DNA from: Saprospiraceae bacterium
GTDB taxonomy: Bacteria > Bacteroidota > Bacteroidia > Chitinophagales > Saprospiraceae
Reading direction: 5' to 3'
NCBI GenBank assembly: GCA_028280415.1
Contig: JANQLV010000040.1
Span: 47,411 to 111,410, forward strand
DNA: 64,000 bases
The notes under the pieces were generated by a model. The model did no database searches. It was not told where the DNA came from and saw nothing but the letters and a program-made list of their open reading frames with translations. Below, piece after piece: positions 45,801-53,267 of the stretch. Made by a program: the position numbers and the translations under genes. Positions within the stretch are counted from its first letter, which is position 1, and every line of letters starts with the position of its first letter.

Positions 45801-48800
45801 TTTGTGGCGAAGCTAATTCAGGTCTTGTAAATTTAACGGTAAGTGGAGGAACAGCTCCGTTTACTTATCTGTGGAGCAATGGAAATACTACACAGGATTT
45901 GATCAATGTAGCAGCAGGCAATTACTCCGTTACCGTAACTGATAGCAAGGGATGTGTGGCTGTTTGTAATTCGACCATTACTTTTATCGAACCAATCATG
46001 GCTGTTTGTAATGCCCAGGATTTGGAATGTGCTCAAAGTGGTACAGGTAGTATTGATCTAAACGTTTCGGGAGGTACACTGCCTTATACTTTCCTATGGA
46101 GTAATGGAAGTATAACTGAAGATTTGACTAATCTGGATGCAGGAGATTATACGGTGACCATCACAGATGCCAACGGATGTACAAGTACCTGCACTTCTAC
46201 AGTTAATGCTGATCCTATGCTCGCGGTCGTATGTAATGTTGATGGCGCCACTTGTGGAAATTCTAATTCTGGAAATATCAATATTGATGTCAGCGGCGGA
46301 GTCGCTCCGTATACGTTCTTGTGGAGCAATGGAAGTACTACTGAAGATTTAATAAATATTTCTTCCGGTAATTATGTTGTGACTGTTACGGATGTCAATG
46401 GCTGTATTGCCAGTTGTTCAGCAATAGTAGAAGTTTCTTTAGGTCTTAATCTAAGCTGTCAGGCAGAAGGTACTCAATGCGGAGAAGCCAATACCGGGAG
46501 CATCGATCTTATTGTAAGTGGTGGAACTGGTAATTATACTTTCGCATGGAGCAATGGGGCAACAACAGAGGACATCCTTAATCTGGATGCCGGAACATAC
46601 GCCGTGACCGTTACTGATACTAATGGCTGTACAGGCACTTGTGTTTCAACGGTTGAAGAATCTACCGAATTGGAAGCAGTTTGCGATGCAACTGAAATAC
46701 CTTGTGGTGGTCAACCCGATGGTAGTATCGATCTCACCGTTACCGGAGGTACAGGAGAGTATACTTACGAGTGGAGCAATGGAGAAACAACTGAAGATAT
46801 CACTGGCGTTACTGCGGGTACTTATTCCGTAACAGTGAGCGACTCTAATGGTTGTACTACTACTTGCTCTACTACCGTAACGGAAGCTCCCGGATTACAA
46901 TTATCCTGTGTAAATAACAATATTTCCTGTAGAAATGCCAATGATGGAAGTATTGATGCAAACGTAAGTGGCGGTACTGCTCCATATACTTATGTTTGGT
47001 CGAATGGTGCAAGCACTGAAGATCTGAATAATCTTGCTCCCGGTGCTTATACCCTCACAGTCACCGATGCCAATGGTTGCTCTATGACCTGTAGTTCACT
47101 AATTACACAACCAGCTAATCTATTGCTTATCGCATCAGGCAATGATATCACTTGCTTCGGTGATAATGATGGAACTGCTTTTGCCACAGTAATCGGTGGT
47201 ACTGTCCCTTATGTATATACCTGGAGTAATGGCGCTAATACTCCATTTATCAACAATTTATCCGCAGGTACTTACAATCTTACTGTTACCGATGCGAATG
47301 GTTGTCAAAATATCACCACAGTTACAATTAACGAACCTACAGAATTGTCCGCAACATGCACAGGCTTTGATGAAAACTGTCAACCTAACTCGGGAGCAAT
47401 TGATCTCAATGTAACGGGTGGAACAGCTCCTTATAATTTTATCTGGAGTAATGGGGTTGATACTGAAGATTTATTTAGCATTCCGGCAGGCTATTATATG
47501 GTAACGATTACTGATGCTAATGGATGTAATACTTTCTGCGCCACTACTGTTGAAGCTGGAAATCCTATTACTTTAAATGGAACAGCTACTGGAGCCAATT
47601 GTGGTACACCTAGTGTTGGAAGTATCGATTTAACAGTTAGTGGAGGCGGGATGCCTTATAGCTATGCCTGGTCAAATGGAGCTGCTACCGAAGATTTAGT
47701 AAACGTACCCGCTGGAACTTACACGGTTACCGTTACAGACTCTTTTAATTGTACTGCTTCTTACACAGCTACCGTTGATGAAGCACCATCAATCTCCATT
47801 TCTTTAAATCCGCAAAATGTCGATTGTAATGGAGCAGCAACGGGTAGTATTGAGCTTACAACAGGTCAGGGTTTAGCGCCTTTTACTTATCAATGGAGTA
47901 ATGGAGCGAACACCTCAAATATAAATAATCTAAATGCAGGCAGTTATCAGGTGACGGTTACAGATGCGAATGGTTGTCAGGGCTTTGCAAGCACAACGAT
48001 AAGCCAACCGAGTGCGATGTTGGTTGTGGTGTCATCAAATCCGGCAAGTTGTAATGGCAGTGCTGATGGAAACGCCTTTGTGACAGCCATTGGAGGTTTA
48101 GCTCCCTATCAATACTTGTGGAGTACTGGTGCTATCTCCCCATTTATCAATGGATTAGCTGCAGGAACTTATACTGTTACTGTAACAGATACGAACGGTT
48201 GTACAGCGACTAGTTCAGCTATCGTACAAGAACCAAATCCGATCAACGTAGATTTGAATATTAATCAAATTCTTTGTCAGGACGACAATAATGGAAGTAT
48301 TGAGTCGATTATTTCAGGTGGAGAAGCTCCCTATAGCTATGCCTGGAGTAATGGTGCAAACTCCTCCACTATTGGAACACTTACTGCTGGAACTTATATT
48401 TTAACAGTAACCGATAATAATGGCTGTACAGCGAGTGCAACAGCAAGCATAGCGTCACAAAACCAAATTGTAATCAGCTGTACCCCCGAAGCCGTATTAT
48501 GTGCCGGAGAATCAAACGGTGCTGTTAATACTGTAATTAGTGGCGGCCTTGCTCCTTACTCTTATACCTGGAGTAATGGCGCCACGGAAGCAAGCATAAG
48601 TAACTTACCTGCGGGTCAATATGGTCTCACGGTAACGGACGCGAATGGTTGTAGTGCAACTTGTAGTTCAATAGTTACTGAACCGGAGCAGTTAATCGCC
48701 ATTTATGGTTCAATTGATGCCAATTGTTTTGGAGCAGATGATGGAATTCTTGAAGCTTATGGTCAGGGTGGTGTATTACCTTATACCTACGAATGGAGTA

Positions 48801-49435
48801 CAGGTGACTCCACGGAAGTAGTCGGAGGTCTACCCGCCGGAGCATACGGACTAACACTCACCGATGCCAATGGTTGTATCTTCATTTGTGGAATAATCAT
48901 CAATGAACCACAGGCGATTACTTGTTCTAGTGAAATTAATCCGGCCAGTTCCGGAAATCCGGATTTATCCGACCTGACGATTATTGCTCAGGGAGGAACG
49001 GGTACTTATGAATATAGTATAGACAATGGGGTAAGTTACCAAACTTCAAATGTCTTTGCTGATTTAAGTGCAGGTACTTATACTGTGATTATTTCGGATG
49101 AAAACGCCTGTACTTCATCCTGCGATCCAATAACGATTACCGGCGGAGCTGGTTTAGCTCCGGGAACTCCACAAATGATCACAGAAATGTCGCCTAATCC
49201 CACCACCGATCAGTTGAATGTTTCTTATGAAAGCCCGGAAGCTGGTTTTACAATCTTTGAAATAAAAGATATAGCTGGAAATGTAATGTTTAGCAGAGAG
49301 GTACATACCACTAACGGTATAAATAATATTCAACTAAATACCAGCAGGCTGATTAGTGGTACCTATGTCCTGACCATTTATACCGAACATGGTGTAGAGA
49401 CCGAACAATTTGTAGTGATGAATTCGAATCGATAA
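39893..49435 (+). CDS. giant SprB-repeat surface protein with T9SS sorting domain
   Basis: 3180 residues; the signal peptide is cleaved after about Gln28 (LSSEAQ). Residues 29-175 form a Cys-containing N-terminal domain. Residues about 176-825 are two tandem copies (329 residues each) of a two-domain unit: the module shared with the lectin giant (for example GSVIQGTNIGQLSVTFTGRT) and a carbohydrate-binding-module-like beta-sandwich (RIRFTIT; FARVKAPGGSDDSFWVRVN). Residues about 828-3083 are 29 clear SprB-type repeats of about 74 residues plus a diverged thirtieth (consensus GGTAPYTYxWSNGATTxxL, then AGTYxVTVTDANGC), most with a Cys pair at each end. A type A T9SS domain (MSPNPTTDQLNVSY) closes it. 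By analogy with SprB of Flavobacterium it may be a mobile surface adhesin for gliding or attachment. Confidence 0.93.
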   Translation: MIASLQNQQKVLFLLIFFFNPFLSSEAQDCSETAMTSAGHQIIFNGVTYNTEGNSCTSTWSYCLIAGPAGNPEISHFMIANDACLECFDSEDDIIDSSHPFEIGVNPTTNHCGIKYDFGLNYNEELCFSFTLDGAFEVSQSIFVAKAGNGFTTVEICGPGNCTNVSCEEETTVDCTDITAIRQVENTADNCGTWCDGAYVFTLGPGNCYVAGDDLIFTEYTNGTALLSGSVIQGTNIGQLSVTFTGRTNIAPEGSPKYMLCIDNGGDFWYYYSSFTGTFTYADGHTKVISQRGPAFQVGYGANVQDTEYGASGWFDTDDGDVGDMNFQLSSPIECIADEIALESECAEVGDLFETLTDNEASNGTYLSVIPGNNSLDTAPEGNSDRIRFTITTTKSGAYNIFARVKAPGGSDDSFWVRVNGGTWVKWNNIEQSNLFIWDQVHDNNNGNTPVAFYFNEGTNTIDFAYREDGAAIDKIFISQNQGSPQGLGAEAEACGNTGGNLDCLDIIAVRQVENTADNCGSWCSGAYVFTLGPGNCYVAGDDLVFTEYTDGTALLSGSVIQGTNIGQLSVTFTGRTTEAPEGSPKYMLCVHDGAEHWYYYTAFSGTFIYPNGTSTSIIRRGPSFQVGYGANVQDFEFGASGWFDTSDGEIGDLNFQLSNPIECTGDEIFLEIECAEVGNIFETHSDTNASNGDYLSVIPGNNSLGTAPSGSQDRIRFNVSVSQAGPYHIFARVQAGSSNDDSFWVRANNGEWVRWNQIEQSNTFIWDQVHDNTNDNIPVTFFLEAGENTIDFAYREDGTNIDKIYIALSDEVPTGLGAEAENCECYEIIDINCVAVNDICGSVDSLGINLEISGTSSSFDILWSNGATTQNLTNLEPGTYSVTVTADDGCSASCETTLEFYEPFSIECNATPATCNQNGGSNNDGTVTVTATGGTAPYTYHWSNNACTDYEDNLEEGTYTITVTDANGCEEVCTVEVITELPIYIGCFPLNSTCDGNENAAIVLEVSVDPNLLTYEWSNGATTQHLSDVGPGTYSVTVTSTISGCTKSCEATIEPLSPLSITCEGTDITCGEESNGTITVTATGGTAPYTYHWSNNTCTDYDDGLSEGTYTITVTDANGCEEVCSVEIQNNGSLSLSCSVNDNVCDENASAVISTQVSGGTGNYTYVWSNGATSAMLENVAPGIYSLTVTDQEGCSAICETEVIPISTIQLSCSASNTSCDVGNDGTASANVSGGTAPFIFLWNNGANTQEISNLSPGTYSVLVTDANGCEATCSVDVIGEEAISVNCNVIENVCDGNMSAAITTQITGGSGNFIYSWSNGANTPNLENLGPGIYSLTVTDQNGCFATCQATITQVETLNISCSAIDVSCEGANDGTANVIVSGGTAPFTYIWSNGANNADISGLTAGNYSLLVIDANNCEASCNVTINETPGITLICDAQNASCDPNSTNSINVTVQGGTGNYTYEWSNGATTQNLENIAPGTYSLTVTDDNGCQAICESVIDNISAFTATCNASDLVCGEELTGNISVDINGGLAPFSYQWSNGATSTELSNIDAGPYAVTITDANGCTASCEAIVEIPDPIIVISTSTPLDCYGDSTSVADFVIEGGVGPYTYIWDNGSTEPVIEGLPAGFHGVTVTDANGCIGICGTWVESPELIQVEFTNTNVTCFGGSDGSINTTVSGGTGVYTFEWNNGQTTQNLNGLATGEYTLTVSDENGCTNIFTTSIESNAEITATCTSTPLSCHQDNSGSILLNVSGGSGIYTFAWSNGASTQHLENLGSGNYSVTVTDGNGCTATCTTFVEEPTALSVFCSANDLICAQDATGRIDVNIEGGNAPYTFQWSNGATSQNLDNLSTGAYTLTVTDANNCTAVCSANVETAAPLIAICNAQDLFCGEANTGILTVDISGGTAPFTYLWSNGATSQNLDGLSAGFYEVTVSDANGCTSVCNNTINVVPVLSASCSGQGLLCGEANSGLVNLTVSGGTAPFTYLWSNGNTTQDLINVAAGNYSVTVTDSKGCVAVCNSTITFIEPIMAVCNAQDLECAQSGTGSIDLNVSGGTLPYTFLWSNGSITEDLTNLDAGDYTVTITDANGCTSTCTSTVNADPMLAVVCNVDGATCGNSNSGNINIDVSGGVAPYTFLWSNGSTTEDLINISSGNYVVTVTDVNGCIASCSAIVEVSLGLNLSCQAEGTQCGEANTGSIDLIVSGGTGNYTFAWSNGATTEDILNLDAGTYAVTVTDTNGCTGTCVSTVEESTELEAVCDATEIPCGGQPDGSIDLTVTGGTGEYTYEWSNGETTEDITGVTAGTYSVTVSDSNGCTTTCSTTVTEAPGLQLSCVNNNISCRNANDGSIDANVSGGTAPYTYVWSNGASTEDLNNLAPGAYTLTVTDANGCSMTCSSLITQPANLLLIASGNDITCFGDNDGTAFATVIGGTVPYVYTWSNGANTPFINNLSAGTYNLTVTDANGCQNITTVTINEPTELSATCTGFDENCQPNSGAIDLNVTGGTAPYNFIWSNGVDTEDLFSIPAGYYMVTITDANGCNTFCATTVEAGNPITLNGTATGANCGTPSVGSIDLTVSGGGMPYSYAWSNGAATEDLVNVPAGTYTVTVTDSFNCTASYTATVDEAPSISISLNPQNVDCNGAATGSIELTTGQGLAPFTYQWSNGANTSNINNLNAGSYQVTVTDANGCQGFASTTISQPSAMLVVVSSNPASCNGSADGNAFVTAIGGLAPYQYLWSTGAISPFINGLAAGTYTVTVTDTNGCTATSSAIVQEPNPINVDLNINQILCQDDNNGSIESIISGGEAPYSYAWSNGANSSTIGTLTAGTYILTVTDNNGCTASATASIASQNQIVISCTPEAVLCAGESNGAVNTVISGGLAPYSYTWSNGATEASISNLPAGQYGLTVTDANGCSATCSSIVTEPEQLIAIYGSIDANCFGADDGILEAYGQGGVLPYTYEWSTGDSTEVVGGLPAGAYGLTLTDANGCIFICGIIINEPQAITCSSEINPASSGNPDLSDLTIIAQGGTGTYEYSIDNGVSYQTSNVFADLSAGTYTVIISDENACTSSCDPITITGGAGLAPGTPQMITEMSPNPTTDQLNVSYESPEAGFTIFEIKDIAGNVMFSREVHTTNGINNIQLNTSRLISGTYVLTIYTEHGVETEQFVVMNSNR
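40417..42360. repeat. 987-bp tandem duplication in the SprB-repeat gene
   Basis: Two in-frame copies with an offset of 987 bp (ctgtaatccagg at 40581 and at 41568). The segment around 40577-40633 and its partner differ at only a couple of bases, while other parts are more diverged, suggesting local gene conversion. Confidence 0.88.
42375..49140. repeat. array of about 30 SprB-type repeats (~220 bp each)
   Basis: An in-frame array in which each unit carries tggagcaatgg (WSNG) and gatgcnaatggttg (DANGC). DNA similarity between units is moderate, higher for some (the units around 42680 and 43140 share long identical runs). Confidence 0.9.
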
Positions 49436-49460
49436 TTTTAGATTTATTTAATGTGCTTAT

Positions 49461-49505
49461 GCTTATGTGGTTAGAAAATCTAACTGCATAAGCCAGCAAT
49501 TTTTC
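49461..49505 (+). terminator. intrinsic terminator of the SprB-repeat gene
   Basis: A 14-bp stem (49461-49474 with 49480-49493, two G-U pairs) with an AAAAT loop, followed after eight bases by TTTTT. It lies 26 bases after the stop codon. Confidence 0.7.
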
Positions 49506-50505
49506 AATGCAATATCTTCCAGACGAGTTCTTTCATTAATTCGCCTTCGTTAGTGGAGTCATTATCCACGCCCTTGGATCGTAGATCGTATTCCTTTAAA
49601 AGGTGAATAACTCTTTTAGTATGAGATAAATTGAAATTACGTGCAGCTATTTTGTATTCTTTTAAAAAATAATCCGATCGCAATTTAAGTGCCTTCGAAA
49701 TTTCCGAATCACTGCGATTCCGCATGAAGTGGAAAATGAATACTTTACTGAAATAGTTATATAAAGTACCAATCACTACTACTAAGGGGTTTTTACGTGG
49801 ATTCGCTATAAAATAATTAATGATCCGGTTAGCCTTTAGGACATCCCGATTCCCCAATGCTCTTTGGAGTTCAAAAACATTGAAATCCTTGCTAATCCCA
49901 ATATTGTCCTGAATATGTTTTTCATTAATAGCTGTTCCCGCGGAAAGGTTGATCACCAGTTTATCCAATTCATTAACAATCTTTGAAAGATTGGTCCCAA
50001 GGTATTCGGCAATTAATTGAGCAGCATCCGGAGAGATAGTCATTTTCTTACTTTTTAAATAAGAAGCAATCCAGTCCGGCACCTGGTTATCATACAGTTT
50101 TTTCGATTCGAATACAAGCGCATTCGCTTTGAGTGCTTTCGCCAGTTTGGTACGGGCATCCAGTTTTTTATGTTTATGACAAATCACAAAAATCGTGGTG
50201 GGCACTGCTTTTTCGATATAGGGCTGTAAGTCCTGAAGGGCCTTCATTTCCTGTGCCTCCTTCAAAATAACTACCTGATGAGAAGACATCATCGGATATC
50301 TGCTGGCCGTATCAATGATCGTTTTGGCATCGGAGTCTTTGCCATAAAAAACCATCTGATTAAAAGATCGCTCTCCTTCGGATAAGACGTTTTCCTCAAT
50401 ATATTTTGAAATCACATCAATGTAATAAGATTCATCTCCATGCAGGAAATAAACGGGTTTGTATTGCTTGGCACGAAGTGATTTCAGAATCTCCTGGTGA
50501 GTCAT
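49504..50505 (-). CDS. holA: DNA polymerase III delta subunit
   Basis: 333 residues. The clamp-loader subunit that opens the beta sliding clamp. The N-terminal part has the weak AAA+-like fold of HolA: PVYFLHGDESYYIDVISKYI, ending with the QVVILKEAQEMKALQDLQPY region. The middle contains IAEYLGTNLSKIVNELDKL, a strong family signature. The C-terminal collar domain (KDFNVFELQRALGNRDVLKA) follows. Length is typical. Confidence 0.93.
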   Translation of the reverse strand: MTHQEILKSLRAKQYKPVYFLHGDESYYIDVISKYIEENVLSEGERSFNQMVFYGKDSDAKTIIDTASRYPMMSSHQVVILKEAQEMKALQDLQPYIEKAVPTTIFVICHKHKKLDARTKLAKALKANALVFESKKLYDNQVPDWIASYLKSKKMTISPDAAQLIAEYLGTNLSKIVNELDKLVINLSAGTAINEKHIQDNIGISKDFNVFELQRALGNRDVLKANRIINYFIANPRKNPLVVVIGTLYNYFSKVFIFHFMRNRSDSEISKALKLRSDYFLKEYKIAARNFNLSHTKRVIHLLKEYDLRSKGVDNDSTNEGELMKELVWKILH

Positions 50506-50631
50506 TGGATAAACTTATGCTATGGCATAAAAGTACGAATTGTTTTTTGGATTATTGATTTTCACTGTTCGAGTTTGAAATTCCGTTTGTCCTAATTGAC
50601 TTTAATTAATCACGAGCCAATACAAATACTA

Positions 50632-51660
50632 TCATTCTGCTGCTTCCCGTACCATTTCAGCAACCGCTGTCATCCATTTCGGATGAGCATTCAGGCTCTC
50701 TACCAAATCGAGATGTTCCCCACCCTTTTCTTCAAATTCCTCTTTGTATTCATGGGTAATTTCAATCGTCGTTTCCAAACAATCCGCAACAAAAGCCGGG
50801 CAAAATACCAATAAGCGCTTATCTCCTTTTCCAGCTCGCTCCTCAATAACCTTACTGGTATAAGGCTGAATCCAGGCTTCCGGACCAAGCCGGGATTGAA
50901 AGCAAATAGTATATTGCTCTTTATCCAGTCCCAGTTTTTCCGCAATGGCAAAAGAGGTTCCATAACATTGAGCAGAGTAACAAAATTGATTTTTAACAGA
51001 AATCGTTTCACAACAATCCGATTCTTGTAAACAATGATTACAGGTATCCGCCTTTTTTAATTGACGTTGTGGCAAACCATGATAACTGAAAAGAATATGA
51101 TCGTAACTATTCAGGTCGTATTTTTGGGCGTTTTCAACAAAAATATCGATCATCCGAGGATCATCATAGTACGAATTGATCAGTTTAATATTCGGAATAC
51201 TTTCCTTTTTAGAAAGAAGTCGCATTACCTCTTCGTGTACACTTCCGGTCGTAGCTGAGGCATACTGCGGAAAGAGCGGAAAAACAGTGATTTCAGCTAC
51301 TTGTTTTGCCAATAATTTATCCAGGGCAGAAGCAACAGACGGATTCTGATAACGCATAGCCAATTCTACTTCAAAATCATCTCCCAGTTGTTCCTGTACG
51401 CCCGCCACCAGGCGTTCACCGTAGATTTTTAAAGGGGAACCATCTTTGGTCCAGAGTTTTTGATACAATTTAGCCGATGATCCCGAACGGAAAGGCGCAA
51501 TCAGTCCCCTCACAAGAAGATTTCGTGGCAACCAGGGATAATCAATAACCCTGCGATCCAACAGGAATTGTTTCAGGTATCGATAAACCGCTCCACGACT
51601 AGGAGCATCGGGTGTTCCCAAATTGACGATTAAGATTCCTTTTTTTCCAAAAACTGCCAT
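50632..51660 (-). CDS. hemH: ferrochelatase
   Basis: 342 residues from the ATG at 51660. The longer frame from a TTG at 51711 adds a segment unlike the family, whereas MAVFGKKGILIVNLGTPDAP is the expected beginning. It inserts iron into protoporphyrin IX to make heme. The metal-site histidine is in ILFSYHGLPQRQ, and FPLFPQYASATTGSV and CPAFVADCLETTIEI are present. A cysteine-rich stretch (CNHCLQESDCCETI and FCYSAQC) occurs in the middle, as in many Bacteroidota ferrochelatases; a role in binding an Fe-S cluster is not shown. Confidence 0.95.
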   Translation of the reverse strand: MAVFGKKGILIVNLGTPDAPSRGAVYRYLKQFLLDRRVIDYPWLPRNLLVRGLIAPFRSGSSAKLYQKLWTKDGSPLKIYGERLVAGVQEQLGDDFEVELAMRYQNPSVASALDKLLAKQVAEITVFPLFPQYASATTGSVHEEVMRLLSKKESIPNIKLINSYYDDPRMIDIFVENAQKYDLNSYDHILFSYHGLPQRQLKKADTCNHCLQESDCCETISVKNQFCYSAQCYGTSFAIAEKLGLDKEQYTICFQSRLGPEAWIQPYTSKVIEERAGKGDKRLLVFCPAFVADCLETTIEITHEYKEEFEEKGGEHLDLVESLNAHPKWMTAVAEMVREAAE

Positions 51661-51995
51661 ATTGCTTGAGTTTGAGGCATTAGTAACAAAGTAGTAAGCT
51701 CTTCTTATCAAGAACCTTAAAAATGCCTGCTCTATTTATTAATCTTGTTTAACAATAATAAATTATCATTTAAAGATATAATTCTACGCCGTGTTTTGCG
51801 CCATAAACAAAGCTATACACTTCCCAAAGCGTCTATCCGGAGCAAAAATCCAAATCTTGTTTCAACACAATTTTTTGAACAAGACTAATATCTAAAATGA
51901 ATCAATATTATACCTACCACAAAGTGAGCAAATGTAGAACAATATTTCGCAGCTTAGGTTGAAAAAATGTAAAGGGAAAGTAAAGAATCTCCGGT
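51661..51995. other. intergenic region upstream of hemH
   Basis: About 335 bp of AT-rich DNA between hemH and the heptanucleotide repeat. Several TAnnTTTG-like boxes occur on the minus strand, but none is clearly paired with a -33 element. No ORF with coding character is seen. Confidence 0.4.
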
Positions 51996-52089
51996 TTTCG
52001 ACTTTCGACTTTCGACTTTCGACTTTCGACTTTCGACTTTCGACTTTCGACTTTCGACTTTCGACTTTCGACTTTCGACTTTCGACTTT
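51996..52089. repeat. heptanucleotide microsatellite (TTTCGAC)13
   Basis: Thirteen perfect copies of TTTCGAC (51996-52086) plus TTT, in the divergent promoter region between hemH and surE. There is no base change across 94 bp. The tract ends 47 bp before a TAAATTTG box. Confidence 0.97.
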
Positions 52090-52135
52090 AAAAAATGAAA
52101 AGTAAACAATAAAAGCCTAATAACGAATAATTAAT

Positions 52136-52143
52136 TAAATTTG
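52136..52143 (+). promoter_or_regulatory. candidate surE -7 box
   Basis: TAAATTTG matches TAnnTTTG, 20 bases before the surE ATG. No TTG sits at the normal -33 distance. Confidence 0.4.
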
Positions 52144-52162
52144 TGGTTTCAAAAAAAGTACG

Positions 52163-52933
52163 ATGAAAAGACCTTTAATTTTAGCGACGAATGACGATGG
52201 GATTTTTGCACCGGGTATCAAAGCATTAGTTGAAGTTGCTCGCGAACTCGGGGATGTTATTGTAGTGGCCCCGGACTCCCCTCAATCCGGAATGGGACAT
52301 GCCATTACGATCAGTGATCCACTCCGTTTGAAAAAGGTAAATCCTTTCAATGGTATCGAAGCTTATGAATGTACTGGTACGCCCGTTGATTGCGTCAAAT
52401 TGGCTAATTCCGTTTTATTAAAAGATCGAACGGTCGATTTGTGTATATCAGGTATTAATCACGGTTCTAATTCCAGTATCAACATCATCTACTCCGGTAC
52501 TATGTCTGCTGCTATGGAAGCTTCTCTCGTTGGAATCCGGTCTATTGGTTTTTCATTGCTTGACTATAAGATTGATGCCAATTTTGAAAATGGAAAACCC
52601 TTCATCAAAGAAATTATTAATTATGTGCTGCAAAATGGAATCCCGAAAGCAAATTTGCTCAATGTAAATATTCCGGATTTACCCACTGAGGATATCAAGG
52701 GGATTAAGGTGTGCCGTCAAGCAGATGCAATGTGGGTAGAAGAATACACCGAATCCAAAGATCCAAGAAACGAAAAATATTATTGGCTGACTGGCAAATT
52801 TGTCAACCGGGATCAGGGCGAAGACACTGATGTCTGGGCACTTAAAAATGGTTATATTTCCGTGGTACCCTCTATGCATGACCTTACTAAACACGAAGCA
52901 ATTCCAGGACTAAAGGAACTGGAAAAAGTATAA
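52163..52933 (+). CDS. surE: 5'/3'-nucleotidase SurE
   Basis: 256 residues. A metal-dependent phosphatase acting on nucleoside monophosphates, linked to stationary-phase survival. The metal site is clear: LATNDDGIFAPG (Asp11, Asp12), with DSPQSGMGHAIT and the SGINHGSNSSINIIYSGTMS motif. Length is typical of SurE. It begins a three-gene set with a small membrane protein and lpxB (gap 31 bp, then 4-bp overlap). Confidence 0.96.
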   Translation: MKRPLILATNDDGIFAPGIKALVEVARELGDVIVVAPDSPQSGMGHAITISDPLRLKKVNPFNGIEAYECTGTPVDCVKLANSVLLKDRTVDLCISGINHGSNSSINIIYSGTMSAAMEASLVGIRSIGFSLLDYKIDANFENGKPFIKEIINYVLQNGIPKANLLNVNIPDLPTEDIKGIKVCRQADAMWVEEYTESKDPRNEKYYWLTGKFVNRDQGEDTDVWALKNGYISVVPSMHDLTKHEAIPGLKELEKV

Positions 52934-52964
52934 TAATAGCGCTCCGCTTAGGATTTATAATGAT

Positions 52965-53267
52965 ATGAGTTTTCTAAACAAAGATTCACTTGGCCTGGGT
53001 TTGGTCTCAGGTATTCTGGTCCCCCTGATTGGTTTTGGATTACTGCAAGGCCTGTTTTTACTATTGAGTAACCTGATCAACTCCGGTTATGGTAATTGGA
53101 GTTTACGGACAATTACACTTTTGGCCCTTTGTTTTAATCTCATTCCTTTTAACTATTATAAAAACAGAAGAAAGGAGCAAAGCATGTATGGGGTTATTAT
53201 TCCTACCGCAATTTTCGCGATAATCTGGGCCATTATGTACAAAGATTATATTTTCGGCGGCGTATGA
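52965..53267 (+). CDS. small membrane protein between surE and lpxB
   Basis: 100 residues with three likely membrane helices: LGLVSGILVPLIGFGLLQGL, WSLRTITLLALCFNLIPFNY and YGVIIPTAIFAIIWAIMY. A basic, hydrophilic loop (KNRRKEQS) lies between the second and third. I do not recognise a named family. The stop codon overlaps the lpxB start (ATGA), so it is very likely translated and coupled to lpxB. A role in envelope biogenesis is possible from context alone. Confidence 0.8.
   Translation: MSFLNKDSLGLGLVSGILVPLIGFGLLQGLFLLLSNLINSGYGNWSLRTITLLALCFNLIPFNYYKNRRKEQSMYGVIIPTAIFAIIWAIMYKDYIFGGV

Noticed and set aside
51996..52089. Heptamer array considered as a CRISPR or an origin iteron array
   Set aside because: It has no spacers, a unit of only 7 bp, and no replication gene or DnaA-box cluster nearby; it is a simple microsatellite.
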